DNA from: Apostichopus japonicus | Lineage: Eukaryota; Echinodermata; Holothuroidea; Aspidochirotida; Stichopodidae | DNA length: 64,000 nucleotides | Assembly: GCF_037975245.1 (NCBI RefSeq) | Contig: NC_092582.1 | Location: 4,310,501 to 4,374,500 of the forward strand | Reading direction: 5' to 3' | Shown here: positions 39,301-51,232 of the stretch, piece by piece | Numbering within the stretch: position 1 is the first letter of the stretch | How the letters are laid out: each line of letters begins with the position of its first letter | The notes under the pieces: generated by a model | Told to the model about the DNA's origin: nothing | Seen by the model: only the letters and a program-made list of their open reading frames with translations | Databases searched by the model: none | Position numbers and translations under genes: made by a program

Positions 39301-42300
39301 CACAGGACCCTCAGAATGATTTCAATATTAAAAGAAGGATGGAAAGTAAAAGTCAACCAGACACTAAATCATTGAAGGAGCACCATTCTGTTGTGTTTTT
39401 ATTATTATGATTAATTTTGTTTATTCAACCTTGTGCATGCCTTGTTTCTCTTTTTTTCCATCTTTTTTTCCGTTGAGGAGGGGGTTGGGGGGGTTGGGGT
39501 GTCAATCCTCTCAAAGAATCATGCATAGCTCTCTATCTTCTTTTTTTTATGTTTTAAAATTTTAGATCAAAATTTATCTTCTCATATTTTAATTATTTTG
39601 TTTTTGTTAATATTGTCATTGTTTCTCACAATATATATTTTTGATTTTGAAATAACATATTATTTACCAGATGGAGGAGAGGAAACAGATAGCTCTGAAA
39701 TTCTTGAAGGAGATATTTGAGACAGATGAAACACAGAATTTCTTGGATTACAAAGACATCGTGAGTACTAAACCATACTGCGCTGTTCTACATACTCTTT
39801 ACTACTCTTAAAGCAGCATTTTGCATCCTTTTCTATGATTTTTCTCAACCTCCATGACTCCACTATGCCATAACGAAATACATAACTAGCTTATCTATTT
39901 AAATCTTACTTCAAATGGTGGCATAAAAGTTGAAAAATTTGCAACTTTCAACTTTGTTTTTCTCCAAGATATTTTCCATTGGGATCCCAATAAACCTAGC
40001 CCATAATATGAATATTTAAACACTACAAACGTCATTGACCAATACGTAATATAACACCATGCTTGATTTGTGTACAGTCTATATGGCAGTGATACCAGGG
40101 TGTTCCATAACAACTCCCTGGTTGTACCAACGCAAAGTCTTAAATCTATTTTTAGCAACGGCTCATAACTAAACCTGCATCTCTGATTGGTTGAATTCAA
40201 ACTAGTGGGTTTGGGGGAACTGTATTCGATTAATTTTAAATGTGGAATTTGTCGTGGACACTTTTCTCATTATCTGCAAATATCCTTTAATTACTCGCCT
40301 TTTAACGTTGTGGGCAGGGAAAAACTTGGCTAATATCTTAGTTTGCTGTTTTGTGATTGATATAAAAAAACTCTATGGACATTTCAAAAAGTAGAAAACG
40401 GCGACCAAACGCAAAATGCTAACAGAGTCTTTCTTGAGCAATCAACTAACTGTGTTATCTCTAAGGTTTCATCTAATTCCACACAAAGTCAATGTAACAT
40501 GGACCGAGATGTATTGAAACTCACAGAACGTAAGCAGGTAAAAGGAAACGCTAAATTCATTACGTCACCAGAGGAAGGAAATACCACCGCATGGTGACAG
40601 TCTCTTAGCGTTTATGACTGGTTAGCTAGAGGAGTAGGTACTCCAACATCTGAAAATTATTTGAAGATCTGCAACACTGGTTATATCAAGGCTTGTCTTG
40701 TGCACAGAAGCTCTACAAGCCTACCATGTAAATAATGGATAGGTTGGAAACTGGTCTATAACCGTATCATCATTACCTGTGTCTTTTTTCCTGCATTTCA
40801 CAGGCTTGGAAACCTTACGACAGATATCCACCAATTGAGTCTTTAAAAGAAACAAAACCTTCAGAAGTTCTTTCAAATATGTTGAAACCAGAAGGAGTGT
40901 AAGTAATTCTTGTTCCTGGGAACATATTTTAATCTTGAAGTGTCTTAGACGTAAAGGTGCAGTTCCAGTCATTTCAATCTGTCATGCAGTTCTCTTCTCT
41001 GTAGGGCAATTACAGTGACTTGAAGCATTCTGAGAAGGGATCATACGAGCGAAAAATGCCATCCAGAATCCAAAAAATATGAAATGTCGAGTTAAGTTTG
41101 TCAGTGATTTGATTACAAATTGGGTGAAAAATTAGGTTTTAAGTTTTGTGTGCCAATTACGCTGCAGTCCTGCATCTTTGAGGAGGTGCAGCTAGACTGA
41201 CGACACGATGTGAATTAACTTTCAAATTCCAACTAATTTACAAATCTAGATTTGGTCACAACATTATAAAGGACCAATCAGTCTGCAGTAAACAACACTC
41301 TCCTTAGAAAGCAATAATAAGGAAAAGTGAAATTAACTCATTTGCATAATGCATAATTATATGGTTAAAAGGCGATCAAACCTTGGATACCTGATACCAG
41401 GTGCAGATCTAGGGCGAGTGGGGTTGAACACACTACCCCTCCCCTCCCCCCATTTCTACCCAAAAGCAGAAATATAAAAGTAATTATCTACAAACTTTGT
41501 GTAGACCTAATTCAATACCTTATTTATTGCCTGTTAGATTTACACCATTTAACATCTATTTTTTATTTTAAATGTGGCAATTATTCTGACAATATCCTTT
41601 GCTTCTAAGGAATGTAATAAATCATATATCCAAATAAAGTTGGCAGCATTTTTTTGCAGCATGTCTTTTGCTACCCTGTGTTAGTACTAAGGTTGGCTTC
41701 CTGACTAGTACAATGCTTTCGGAAAGTAGACCGTAGCGTCATCGAGTGAGTTCTGCGTTGAAGGAGAGCGTATTCCAGGTAGTCAACCATCTACGAGGAT
41801 ACAAACATTTTTAAATAACATTCCCTCAATAGTATTTATTAAAGCATTTGATACGGATGAAATTAAATATACCTCAACAGGACGGTATGTCTTTCACTGA
41901 TGAAGTTGAAATCAATGTGCATGAAAATTTCAAAGGTCTGGAATTTTTCAATTAATATCATCCACAAAATTTGTACAAATTCTGAAATGAAAGCATTCCA
42001 AATTTATCCGATATATAGATCTGAATTTACCGTGAAGATTTAAGGAAAATCGTAGCGACAATTAATCTGACCATACATCCTTTGCTCTTTGAAAAATGTA
42101 ATAAACCAACAATTTATCATATAAAATTGAAGTAGACATCAAGACCATGGTTACAATTGGAAAAGAAATCTTTGACAGAACGTATGCAATCTGCTTGAAT
42201 TATTGTGATTAATTTCCAAACCACCGTATCTGTTCTAGCCCATCTTTGCAAGTCTGTGTCGCTGTGAAGCTGGGCTTTTTAAATGCTATTTATCTATCTA

Positions 42301-42679
42301 TCTATCTATCTATCAATCTATCTATCTAGAGTTACATACAAGATACCCGAGATAGGGTTCCATCTAGCAAATTGGAAATACTTTATTCTTTCTATCCCCT
42401 TTCGAGAATCCTCTTTATCATCTTGATCCATGCGAGCATAAATGCAGGAATTATTCCCCACTTTTTAGGGATCCTCTCACTTTCAAGACAATGCCAGAAG
42501 AGAGTGCCCCCTTTTTGAGAGTTTGCTGTCAATAACGATTATAAAATCTCTCTCGTTTATATTCCAGTGTTCACTGGGCAGGTGCGAGAACAGGTTTGGC
42601 GTGGGCAGACTGTCTAAACGGCGCCGTGGAAGCAGGTCAGAGGTCCGCCAAAGAAGTACTCAAAACACATCTCAAGTAA
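30320..42679 (+). CDS. MAO-like flavin amine oxidase, copy 1 (complete, 11 coding exons)
   Basis: A Rossmann-fold flavoprotein most like monoamine oxidase. Exons: 30320-30434, 32616-32703, 34068-34242, 34878-34992, 36191-36351, 37405-37576, 37746-37834, 38825-38998, 39671-39760, 40804-40898, 42568-42679. All are GT-AG and in phase: 1386 bases, 461 residues. Motifs: GAGLSG (11-16), VLEAT with Glu36, VGGP (41-44), EEWDNMTVEEL in the MAO-style substrate domain, and the C-terminal VVHWAGARTG...NGAVEAGQRSAKEVL. Odd points, by alignment with vertebrate MAO from memory: Pro44 where GGR has Arg; Gln298 in GVQFVITYKK where MAO has its active-site Lys; Cys440 at the second aromatic-cage Tyr; no SGGCYT block for covalent FAD; and the protein stops before the membrane-anchor helix. 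It may be soluble with non-covalent FAD, have a different substrate, or be a pseudoenzyme. It is tandem with a paralogue at 60266. Confidence 0.92.
33785..33965 (+). repeat. Dispersed repeat, copy 2 (MAO-like intron 2)
   Basis: Same word order as the copy at 29880-30085, diverged by roughly a third by eye. It lies about 100 bases before exon 3 of the MAO-like gene. DNA just upstream (33240-33780) carries recurrent GGTCAAAGGTCA-like words, but I cannot define a border. Confidence 0.55.
36545..36995. repeat. Minisatellite CACTATCAGTGTTAAGGAGG (MAO-like intron 5)
   Basis: About 17 imperfect units of 24-30 bp based on GGACCCACTATCAGTGTTAA, with alternating ACCCACTGTCAG and TTTATGAGTGTTAAGG variants. 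It has no ordered higher-order structure and is old by its divergence. Confidence 0.85.
38314..38792. mobile_element. hAT-like MITE in MAO-like intron 7
   Basis: 479 bp with matching ends: the left reads CAGGGATGTGCCCA and the right, reverse complemented, reads CAGGGATGTGCCCA, a 14-bp perfect terminal inverted repeat. The flanks share TGTTAT (6 bp) on both sides, two short of the 8 expected for hAT, so the duplication may be eroded. No transposase. It ends only 32 bases before the acceptor-exon junction of exon 8. Confidence 0.75.
40095..40121. repeat. Second copy of the CCAGGGxGTT hairpin
   Basis: CCAGGG-TGTT, CCAT loop, AACAACTCCCTGG. It is the imperfect counterpart of the perfect hairpin at 25752-25779. 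Similar surrounding sequence is too diverged to set element borders. Confidence 0.6.
42289..42328. repeat. (TCTA)n microsatellite
   Basis: About ten TCTA units, one interrupted by TCAA. It lies in the last intron of the MAO-like gene. Confidence 0.9.
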
Positions 42680-43755
42680 ATCGTGCCCTTTATTTTGTCA
42701 CCTCGAATGGTGGGTGGGCGGAAAGGGGGGGGGGAGTTGGGTGGAAAGGGGGGAGTTTGGGGGAGCAGGTAATGCATTCTGATCATCTTAACTCACAGAT
42801 TTGTATTACAAATAGAAATCAGATGACTTTTGTCAGAATCATTTGGAATTTTTCTAGAAATCTAGTAAATTTTCTGGTTCTTAGTGTTGGCATTAATTAC
42901 ATTCCAAAGGTCTCACAGGACCCTGCTTAGTATTCATGAATATAACTTTAGTTTAGGAATAACTTTTGGGACAAATTTTTGTTTCAGGATGTAACTTCAG
43001 TTTATGAATAAGATTAGAATTTTGTCATGTGTATTGCATTTCTTCTGAGCTATTAGAAACTTACCAAGTCAGGGCAAACTCTTAAAGGTAATCTGGTCAT
43101 CGGAGAAGATCAGATTTCAGTTCAGACATCTAATATCCACTTTGTGGTCGTCCTGTGCACGGCTAGTTGTTTGCATCAAATTCTATTCACCAAACCTTCA
43201 CATTTCTCCTAGGGTGTTCATATTGCTGTTCTATTCACCAAACCTACACATCTCTCCTACAGTGTACATATTGCTGTTCATTATTTGCCCATCTTTGCTA
43301 CACTTTTGCTGACAGCCAAATTTGTTGTTCAGATAACCAAAATGAAAGACCTGGATGTCTGAGGGACAAACCAAAAAAAACCTTTAAAAGATTTGCCCTG
43401 CAATTGCTTGAAAGATTTGAATTTTTAAAATGTTTTTCGCATTTTTCTGATGTACAAGTTGCCAATATGAATTTGATTAGAAGAATAAATCATGAACACA
43501 GACCATATGGTTTAGTGCATATTGTTGTGAAGATTGTATTGTGCTGATAAACGTATACCAAATATCCCAACTTACTAAAATGCTTTTATATATTCTCTCT
43601 TTTTGTTGTTGCAATTTCAGAATATAGTTTTCTGGTATTAAGTTAACAAACATATTTAATAATGAAAACCAAAAGTAATAAAAAAAATGCTATTAAAATG
43701 ACATGTTCCTGTGTAATAATTTTATTTTAACATATATCTTTACATATAGATATAT

Positions 43756-43764
43756 ACATATATA

Positions 43765-43801
<37 letters not shown>

Positions 43802-43945
43802 AAATAAATAAAGAACAACACACCAGGAGAAATTCCACTTCACGACCGGTTTTGTCCTTTTGGGACGCAGGCGAATGTAGGAATTGAACCCACGGATCTT
43901 CGTGTCACAAACCGAAGTCCGTACCACTCGACCACAGTGATTCAC
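43756..43945 (-). mobile_element. tRNA-derived SINE on the minus strand
   Basis: Read on the minus strand, the head contains TGGTCGAGTGGTACGGACTT (A-box region), a CTTCG/CGAAG anticodon-like stem and GTGGGTTCAATTCC (B-box region). A short body and an (AT)n tail (43756-43797) follow. The tRNA portion has no clean acceptor-stem pairing and runs on into the body, so this is a SINE head and not a tRNA gene. It differs from the SINE at 6167. Confidence 0.7.
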
Positions 43946-45463
43946 TGGTGTGTGAATGCGTATTATTAGAGAAAACCAGAGAAATAAGATATGACTCATA
44001 ATTGACAAATAAGGGAGTAAAGTTTTAGAAATTATATTGGAATTTTCGGTCACCTGATTTCGTCAGCAATACTTGGCAAATGAAAAGTACAAAAATTACT
44101 GTACTTTTCATTCGACTGCCGAGTATCTACAACAGCTTGGCACGATATGTTGTATAGGCCTATGCTACTGTGTAGAAAATAAAGTTCATTAATTCAATGT
44201 CATAATTAAATGGTAAATGCTACAACACAACAGGACACAATCCTTTAGATAAGAGGAAACAAATTAATAACATTACAATATAAAAATGATGCATAGTTGT
44301 ATAACTTTAGGCATATCATGCAATCAGCCAAAGTAAGGCAGTTTAATTTGCATTAAAAAATTGCATCCACCAGTGTGTTTTCATTGTAATTAATATATAT
44401 TTTGGATGCTTTGTTTCACGTTTTTCGTGGAGAATGGCAGAGAGAATGAGGAGGGGCAGATAGTGGGTATAAAAAAGTTCCTTTGTTTTAAGATGTCAAC
44501 AGTGACTTTCCATGGCTACAACATCTCCATTTAATAATGATTTTATGAATTGTTTTTCTTTCTGCTTGAAGTAGTTATTTTATATAGTTTGATTGTGTTT
44601 TTGGCCATGTCTTCCAAGTTTTGGTTTACAGCAATGTCTTTCTGTAATCAAATTAAGATCCTTTGTTTTTCATGGAAATCCTAAGATGCCATCAAAATGT
44701 GAGTGTATTTCTTGTAAATAATGTTGCAATTTTATCCAAAATGTTGAATTGATAAGTTAATACCTAAACAATTAACAAAGTATTTTGGCGAAAATAGCCC
44801 AAAAAATATTCCACTTTTCTCTATATTTTTTTTTTTTTTTTTTATTTTGAAATTGAGAAATTTTATCAGATAAAATGCATTGAAACAAAAAAAAATTACT
44901 TCAACAAATATCTTGAGATGTTATAAACCAGTTTACATTTCTATGTCAGGCTTCTGGCATTTGGAACGTGTAGACAACAAATTATATCAAGTCTTTAGGG
45001 AAAAAATATATTGCACTCCATGGTACCCCCAAAATTGTTAGGATTGATTGCTAAAAATTATCTGTTGATATACCGCAGTGCATTAATACCAATTTTATCA
45101 AATAAATGTGCTCTGGCCACCTCAGGGTGGTTGAGATTTTCAAAAAAGGTTTTCTGTTAAGAGAAGTAGTATATGACATTAAATTCGTAACATTGCTATC
45201 ACAGATGGATTCAGAGGCAATGCACGGAATATGAAGGCATTGACTAGCTAGGTTAAATCATGACCTGTTTTATGTTTCCATGGTAATATTTAGTATGGAA
45301 TACTTGAGAGGACATATTTTTGTTAAAACGTAATAACTTTGAAATATGAGACGGATATGTTACACTGAATAAAACTGCTGAATGGTAGATTTAAAGAACC
45401 TGACCTGGTTTGACCCCTGGAGTTATGAATATTCATCCACTCTGGACAATTATCCAGCCAGTT

Positions 45464-45990
45464 GGGACAATTTCATAATGCTAATACCTCTCTAAACTGT
45501 ACTGCAATATCATGCTCTCAAAGCACTGGTATTGACAGTACAAACAGTTCCTAACCTTGATCTAATAGAAACATGATATTCATACTGCTCGTACTGAAAT
45601 ACGAGTGTTATGAAGCGAGACATGACACTACAGTATAGAGAAAATTGTCCCAACTGGGTGTAATTATCACCCAATTTATCATCAGCGCTCTCGCTAGAAA
45701 TATCCATAGACAAACACTCTGATTTGTGAAGGATGTATGAGTAATAAACGTGTTCTTGAGTTTATGGATATATCGGTAGAATTAAGCCTAGTGAGGGTGC
45801 AATAATTCATGTCATACTCTTCAATCATGATTTATCTGTAACTGTATGTGACAGTATGAGCAGTATGAATAATCCTGTTGCTATCAACCTAAAGGTATGG
45901 GAACTGTTCATATTGTCAGTACGAGTGCTTTGAAACATGATATGAGTGGACAGTATACAGTGGTACTAGCATTAGAAGAATATTGTCCCC
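45464..45990. mobile_element. Diverged inverted-repeat (foldback) element
   Basis: The arm at 45464-45600, reverse complemented, matches 45850-45990 in the same order: CAGTAxGAGCAGTATGAAT, GGAACTGTT, CAGTxxxAGTGCTTTGA, CATGATAT, TAGCATTA, ATTGTCCC. The arms match at roughly 70 percent by eye, around a spacer of about 250 bp. The outer ends are GGGACAATT/AATTGTCCC-like. I see no target duplication and no coding sequence. Confidence 0.6.
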
Positions 45991-47270
45991 ACCAGCTTTT
46001 GATGACCGACAAGAAGTCATGGCATGCAGGTTTCTGTTGCTATATAAAATAATGACAACTTTGTATATTATTTTAAAAAGACACAATCAATTGTTTGCTG
46101 CTTTTGTTGTATAAATACAGATAACCTTGGATGACACCCCCCAAATACCCTCCATATGTTATAAACTGCTTTTTATCTACAGATTAATGAAATCAAGCTA
46201 TAATTTTTGATTCCTCCCTTTGGAAGGATTTCAGTTTTTTGTTACAAATTTCATTCCATTTTTTCTTTGTTCATTGTTATAATATAACATTCCTTGTGTG
46301 ATACTAAAAGGGCCAATCAAATCTTTGCTTATTTCTGCAATTGTTGTATTTGTTTGTCTTGGAAGGGGGTAGGCTGGTGGTGGGGGGGGGGATGGAGTAG
46401 AGTGGTGGTGATATTTTGCTATCACTCAAGTTTCTGACAAACATGCCTTGGAGGAGGTTGGTATTCAGGAGGTGACAATTAGTTAATACTTTATCCTTCT
46501 CATTTTTTTGTGTATGATTTTGTTGAGGAATTTATTCGTACCTATTACATATTACAATTATGATATTAACAATAACTAATGCAAATTTTGAATATACATC
46601 ATAATCTTAACAAAATTTTAATCATATATATATAGATATATATATATATTTGTAATTTATTTTTTCCTGGTTATTTGTCATTATTTAACTAACAGGAACA
46701 AATGGCAACTAAAATTTTAAAAAACTTTAAAAATGTTTTGTGGAGAGTAATTTGATAGTGAGAAAATAATTTTATAGGATTTGGAAGAGGTACAGAAGTA
46801 CAGAGAAGTACAGGTACAGAAAGTTAGTCAATTTTTCTAAGCAAATGGATAAAAATGGTCAATATTTTCAAAGAACTTATTGACCATGTGATGATGCAGG
46901 GGTCATTTTTTTTTGCAAAACAAGAAGACCAAAAAATAGATGTATAATATTGCTTGTAAACAGTGAGAAAAGATTAAACATTTCATGGTAGTTGTCCTAC
47001 TCTTCACTGAAGCATGTAGGAGGTATAGAGGGCACTGTTTAAGTTTTTACCAGATACCAGACGTTCGGCTTCATCTTATGCATAATTCTCCATTACTGGG
47101 TAACTCTTCAAACTTATAACATGAATTTATGTCGTTAGAAATTGAAGGTTGGCATTTTCTGGCCACCAAATATGCCAGAAAAAGTGTTCCACCCAGATTC
47201 AATCTATTACACTTCTTTTAACGATCGCCTGCAGAACATTTTTGTTTATAACAAAAACATGTCCTTGTAA

Positions 47271-47737
47271 CCCTGACACAAGGGCGGCGGAAGCACTTTT
47301 AATCTGGGGGGGGGGGGCACCGACATCAAAGGGCACTTTGCAGAAATTCAATTGGACTGATGTAGTCTTATATTTAGTAACCTTTATAACTCTTATTATA
47401 TGATCTTTTTCGCGTATACACATCACTCCATCAACGCCCCCCCCCCCCCCTTTCATGGAAAAAATGCATACTAGCACTGCAATATCCAAAGTTGTATGCA
47501 CGACATTCTGAGCGGAGCGCCACCATCGTTGGCGCGGAGCGTACAAGAAAATTTTTGGTTTTACAAACCCCTCAGATGGCCGGAAACGGCCCTTCCCGAG
47601 TGTTCATTCTGGTTCCCTGGCCTCTTGCTAACTTGAGACACCTCAATTTTTATGTAGAAAAAGGGCACATTTTTAACCCTGAGGAAAAGTGGGGGCACGT
47701 TCCCCCCCCCCCCGGTTCCGCCGCCCTTGCCCTGACA
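47271..47737. mobile_element. 451-bp hAT-like MITE with 8-bp target duplication
   Basis: The element is 47279-47729, flanked by CCCTGACA at 47271-47278 and 47730-47737. Both ends read CAAGGGCGGCGGAA (right end reverse complemented), a 14-bp perfect terminal repeat. Subterminal G/C runs sit just inside each end. The interior carries the AGCGGAGCGCCACCAT module that recurs at 49376 and 50578. No transposase. Confidence 0.85.
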
Positions 47738-49125
47738 ACACTGGTTCTGAATCTTCCTCTAACCAAAAATTATTTGCTCTTTTAAAGAAGAAGAAAATAA
47801 AGCGATTTTGTTTCTGTGAGTGGGTGTAATTTTAATATCCCTTTATAGTGTTAAAAAACAGTTTGAGTGTTAGAACCTTCAGGTAAATCTTCTCCCAAAC
47901 TTTAAGATTTCTTTTTGAGCATGCAATAATTTTTGGTGGAAATAAAAATGATCTTTAAGAGATAACGTAACATTTTTTTTAAACAACGTACTTGATTAAA
48001 AGTATACCTTCATAAAAGGAGATTTTACGACAGGGGATTTAGACACCATTTCAGTTCTGTGAGATGAGCTAATTTACAATCCCGTCTCGAGATATTAAAT
48101 AAACTTGCTAATTCTATATATTGAACATAGGGGGCATCCGTTGTCGTTTTTAATGTAGATTCGTATTATTTTGATCATCAAAAGAACTAACTATTCCGGT
48201 CGTACGGAAATCAATAAATCAAAAACATTGGTTGTCTCCGAAACTGACAGACAGACAGAAAATGCACTGACATAGTTTTTTGTTTTTGTTTTTATTGGCT
48301 GTCTCGAGGCCCATCACTAAAAAATTAAGTTTGGCATTTTGAACTTTATCGATGCAACTTATTACTCTAGTAAAGGTGAATTCTTCAGAAAATATTTAGC
48401 GCAAGTGTGCAGACTTGTTAAATGCAATGACATAAAGCAGTGATTTACACTTTCCTTTTTGACGTAGGGAATGTAATTTCTTTCTTTTTTCTAAAAAAAA
48501 AAAAAATGTTACGAGTAATTTGAATGAAAACGAGAATTTATACAAAAGAAGAAGAAAAAAGACAGAGAGCAAAATAGATAGATGGGACACTTTTGCTCAA
48601 TGTGCTTCAGTAGCTTACTAGGCGGGGGCGGTCCGCCCGGGTACCAGTCAGGGGATGCCATAGCCCGAACGAAATGAGGGGGCGGCTCGCCCGAGGACCG
48701 TGACGGATTGGGGTATAGCCACTTGAAAAAGAGAACCCCCGATTCTCATTATTACTAACGTTTTGCCCAAAAATTATCAGCAAGTTTTGCATCTAAGCCA
48801 CCTTACATGAACAAAAATTTCTCAACCCCCTCCCCCAGGACGGTTTCCCCTGCACGGGGTGACACAGGAAGGATCCGCCCGGATGCCAACAATTCTAGGT
48901 ACGTGACTGGTTTGCATCGTCATAAGTTGGTTTTGCATGAAGAGTGTTAAAATATTTGAGCAGTAAAATCGATTATCCTAGAACCCAACTCAACTGTGAG
49001 AATACGTGGAGAATCGTTTATGTTCGTGTTTCTGGTTTTCACTTTCTGAGATCTCCCTCTGGTGAATTACCATAAAAGTGGATGGATTTATTATTATTAT
49101 TATCACATGATAGTTAGACTTTCAC

Positions 49126-49240
49126 AGGCGCGTAGCGAGGAATTTGCCAAGGGAGGGGCGAAGCCCTGTAGGCAAACTAGCGCTGCCATGAGTTGGCGCA
49201 AAGCGTACAAGAAAATTTTGGCCGAAAATGTACCCTGTTC
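49126..49240 (+). repeat. Fragment of the GCGTAGCGAGG / GCGCCACCATGAG repeat family
   Basis: Begins CAGGCGCGTAGCGAGGAATT and runs through a diverged form of the module (GCGCTGCCATGAGTTGGCGC) to GCGTACAAGAAAATTTT. It matches the copy at 50523 base for base over its first 50 or so positions. Confidence 0.75.
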
Positions 49241-49324
49241 GCATGTACCCTTCACAAACAAGAACATTCACTATGGATATTAGCGAGCTGAGATGATTGA
49301 CTATATACACCATCATAGCCTACC

Positions 49325-49470
49325 CAGGGGCGTATCCAGGATTTTCTAACCCGGGGGGCGCGAATTACCATCTAAGCGGAGCGCCACCATCGGTTGGCGC
49401 GCAGCGTACAAGAAAATTTCTGGTTTTGATACCCCCCAGATCACCGGAAATGGCACTTCTCGGGCTTGAA
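49325..49470 (+). repeat. Repeat fragment with CAGGGGCGTATCCAGG end
   Basis: CAGGGGCGTATCCAGGATTT is a typical hAT (Tip100-like) terminus, followed by a G-run and the AGCGGAGCGCCACCAT module. The far end was not found, so this may be a solo 5' end or part of a nested element. Confidence 0.65.
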
Positions 49471-50522
49471 AATGACCAACCAGATGTACACTTTTGCCTG
49501 AGAACCAAGTATTTCCCAATAGTTTTTTTTTCCCCATCCATAACCTTTTTGAAGATTGTCACCAGTCACACATCATGTTCGACCTCATCGCATGTCCTGT
49601 GGATCATTGCTTTTGTAGGTGATTCTAAGTCGCGGCCCACAATACACGACAGCCCCACTTTTGAAGGTTTTAAGCCCATTTTTTGTTCAGAATTTGAAAA
49701 TACACATTTCTCGTGATTAAACTCACTTCAAAACATACCCATAATGTTGCAAAAAATTTCATCTATGGACAACCAATATAGAAACACCTCCTTGAACCCC
49801 TAACAGACCGGTCAAAAGTGCACGAGTAGAGGGAAGTATGATGAAGAATGTTGGTCAGGGAATTTTCGAAAATTCAGACACAGTAATTTATTGGTGTACA
49901 AATATTGAAACCGCTTATAACGGCTATTATAAAACTTCGTTGAAGGAAATGAAAAAATACCAGATATTTCCGAAACCGAACACTACACATATAGGCGTAG
50001 GAGGTGGGGGTTGCAGCCCCCCCCCCCCGAACCAAATATGTTTTTCTGAAAATTCGGGCAATATGCCGAGAATTTTTCGGGCTATGATGTAGCTAAAGGA
50101 AATGAATAGTTTAAAATTATCTCCTTGGTAAGACTAATTCGCCATTACTAATGTAAAAGAGAGTTTTGACATAATTGGACCTCCATGCTTTTTCTCCATC
50201 TACATAAGACATTTCGTTGTTTACATTAGCATCGCGCTTTATACTGCGCAATTTCCACGGACTGTACGGTACACGATGGTATGCGATGTAATAACCGATG
50301 CTTGCTTATATGATATTGACATTAACATGTCGAACGCGCGCGGATCGCGCGAAAAATGTTGGTTACATTTTTCGGGCAAGTCGTTACAGCTCCCCAAATC
50401 AAATTGGGCTCCTTCGCCTTTGACTACACACAGAGACAGTTTTGAGGCTGTTCATCCTGGAACGCCATTTTCATGCTCACTGATATGATGTGATATCTGC
50501 TGTTTGCTTTACAAATTCGAAC

Positions 50523-50670
50523 AGGCGCGTAGCGAGGAATTTGCCAAGGGAGGGGCGAAGCCCTGTAGGCAAACTATCTAAGCGGAGCGCCACCATGAGT
50601 TGGCGCGAAGCGTAGAAGAAATTTTGGCCGAAAATGCCTCCCAGATCGCTGGAAATGACACTTCCCAGGC
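50523..50670 (+). repeat. Third fragment of the same repeat family
   Basis: Starts CAGGCGCGTAGCGAGGAATT like the 49126 copy, then has the AGCGGAGCGCCACCAT module and GCGAAGCGTAGAAG. A possible right end, GGATGCGCGCCTG, lies at about 51259-51271, but the flanks show no matching duplication. Confidence 0.65.
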
Positions 50671-51054
50671 CTTGTTAGTTGCATCTAAGCATTTTCTATT
50701 TTGAAATTACTAGCGATATCATATACAAAAAAAATATGCTCGGGGGGGGGGGGGGGGACGGTCGCTCCTTCCCGAAATGCGTCATGTTACCCGACGACTC
50801 GGTCGAGTTCGAGACCAGCCATAGTTGGTTTCATAGCACAATTGTACAATTGTTTAAGTCGTCCATACACACACACGCTTTATGATAAACCATATATAGT
50901 ATATGTATAGATACATTAGTGAGAGAGGAAAAATGGAAACGTCGAAATTGGAGTTGTCGGTGTAAGTGGTAGGGTGAGGCGCACGCCCCTTCCGAAATCC
51001 TCGATCCGTCACTAGCTACCCTGTGTATATAATAGGGATCAGCGCTGTAATTAT

Positions 51055-51232
51055 GTCACTGTTCCTCTTTCTCTTCCCGGTGTCTTGGCGTTTTTCTTTT
51101 ACTCCCTCCTTTTCTCCTTTTTCTCTCTTTCTTTTTTCTTTTCCCTTCCTTCCTCTCCTCCTCCCCTTTTTTCTCCTCTTTTTTCCCCTTTTTTCTTCTC
51201 CTTGTTTTTCTCTCCTCTTTTTCTTACCCGGG
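51055..51232. repeat. Polypyrimidine tract, about 175 bp
   Basis: The plus strand is almost pure C/T (words such as CTTTTTCTCTCTTTC and CCCTTTTTTC), with a few G interruptions at the left. It ends at a CCCGGGGGGCGCGCGCC stretch. Long polypurine-polypyrimidine mirror-like DNA can form triplex structures. It is not coding. Confidence 0.9.

Noticed and set aside
43861-43935. tRNA gene with GTG-like anticodon on the minus strand
   Set aside because: The anticodon loop is too long, the acceptor stem is missing, and the SINE body and AT tail follow directly.
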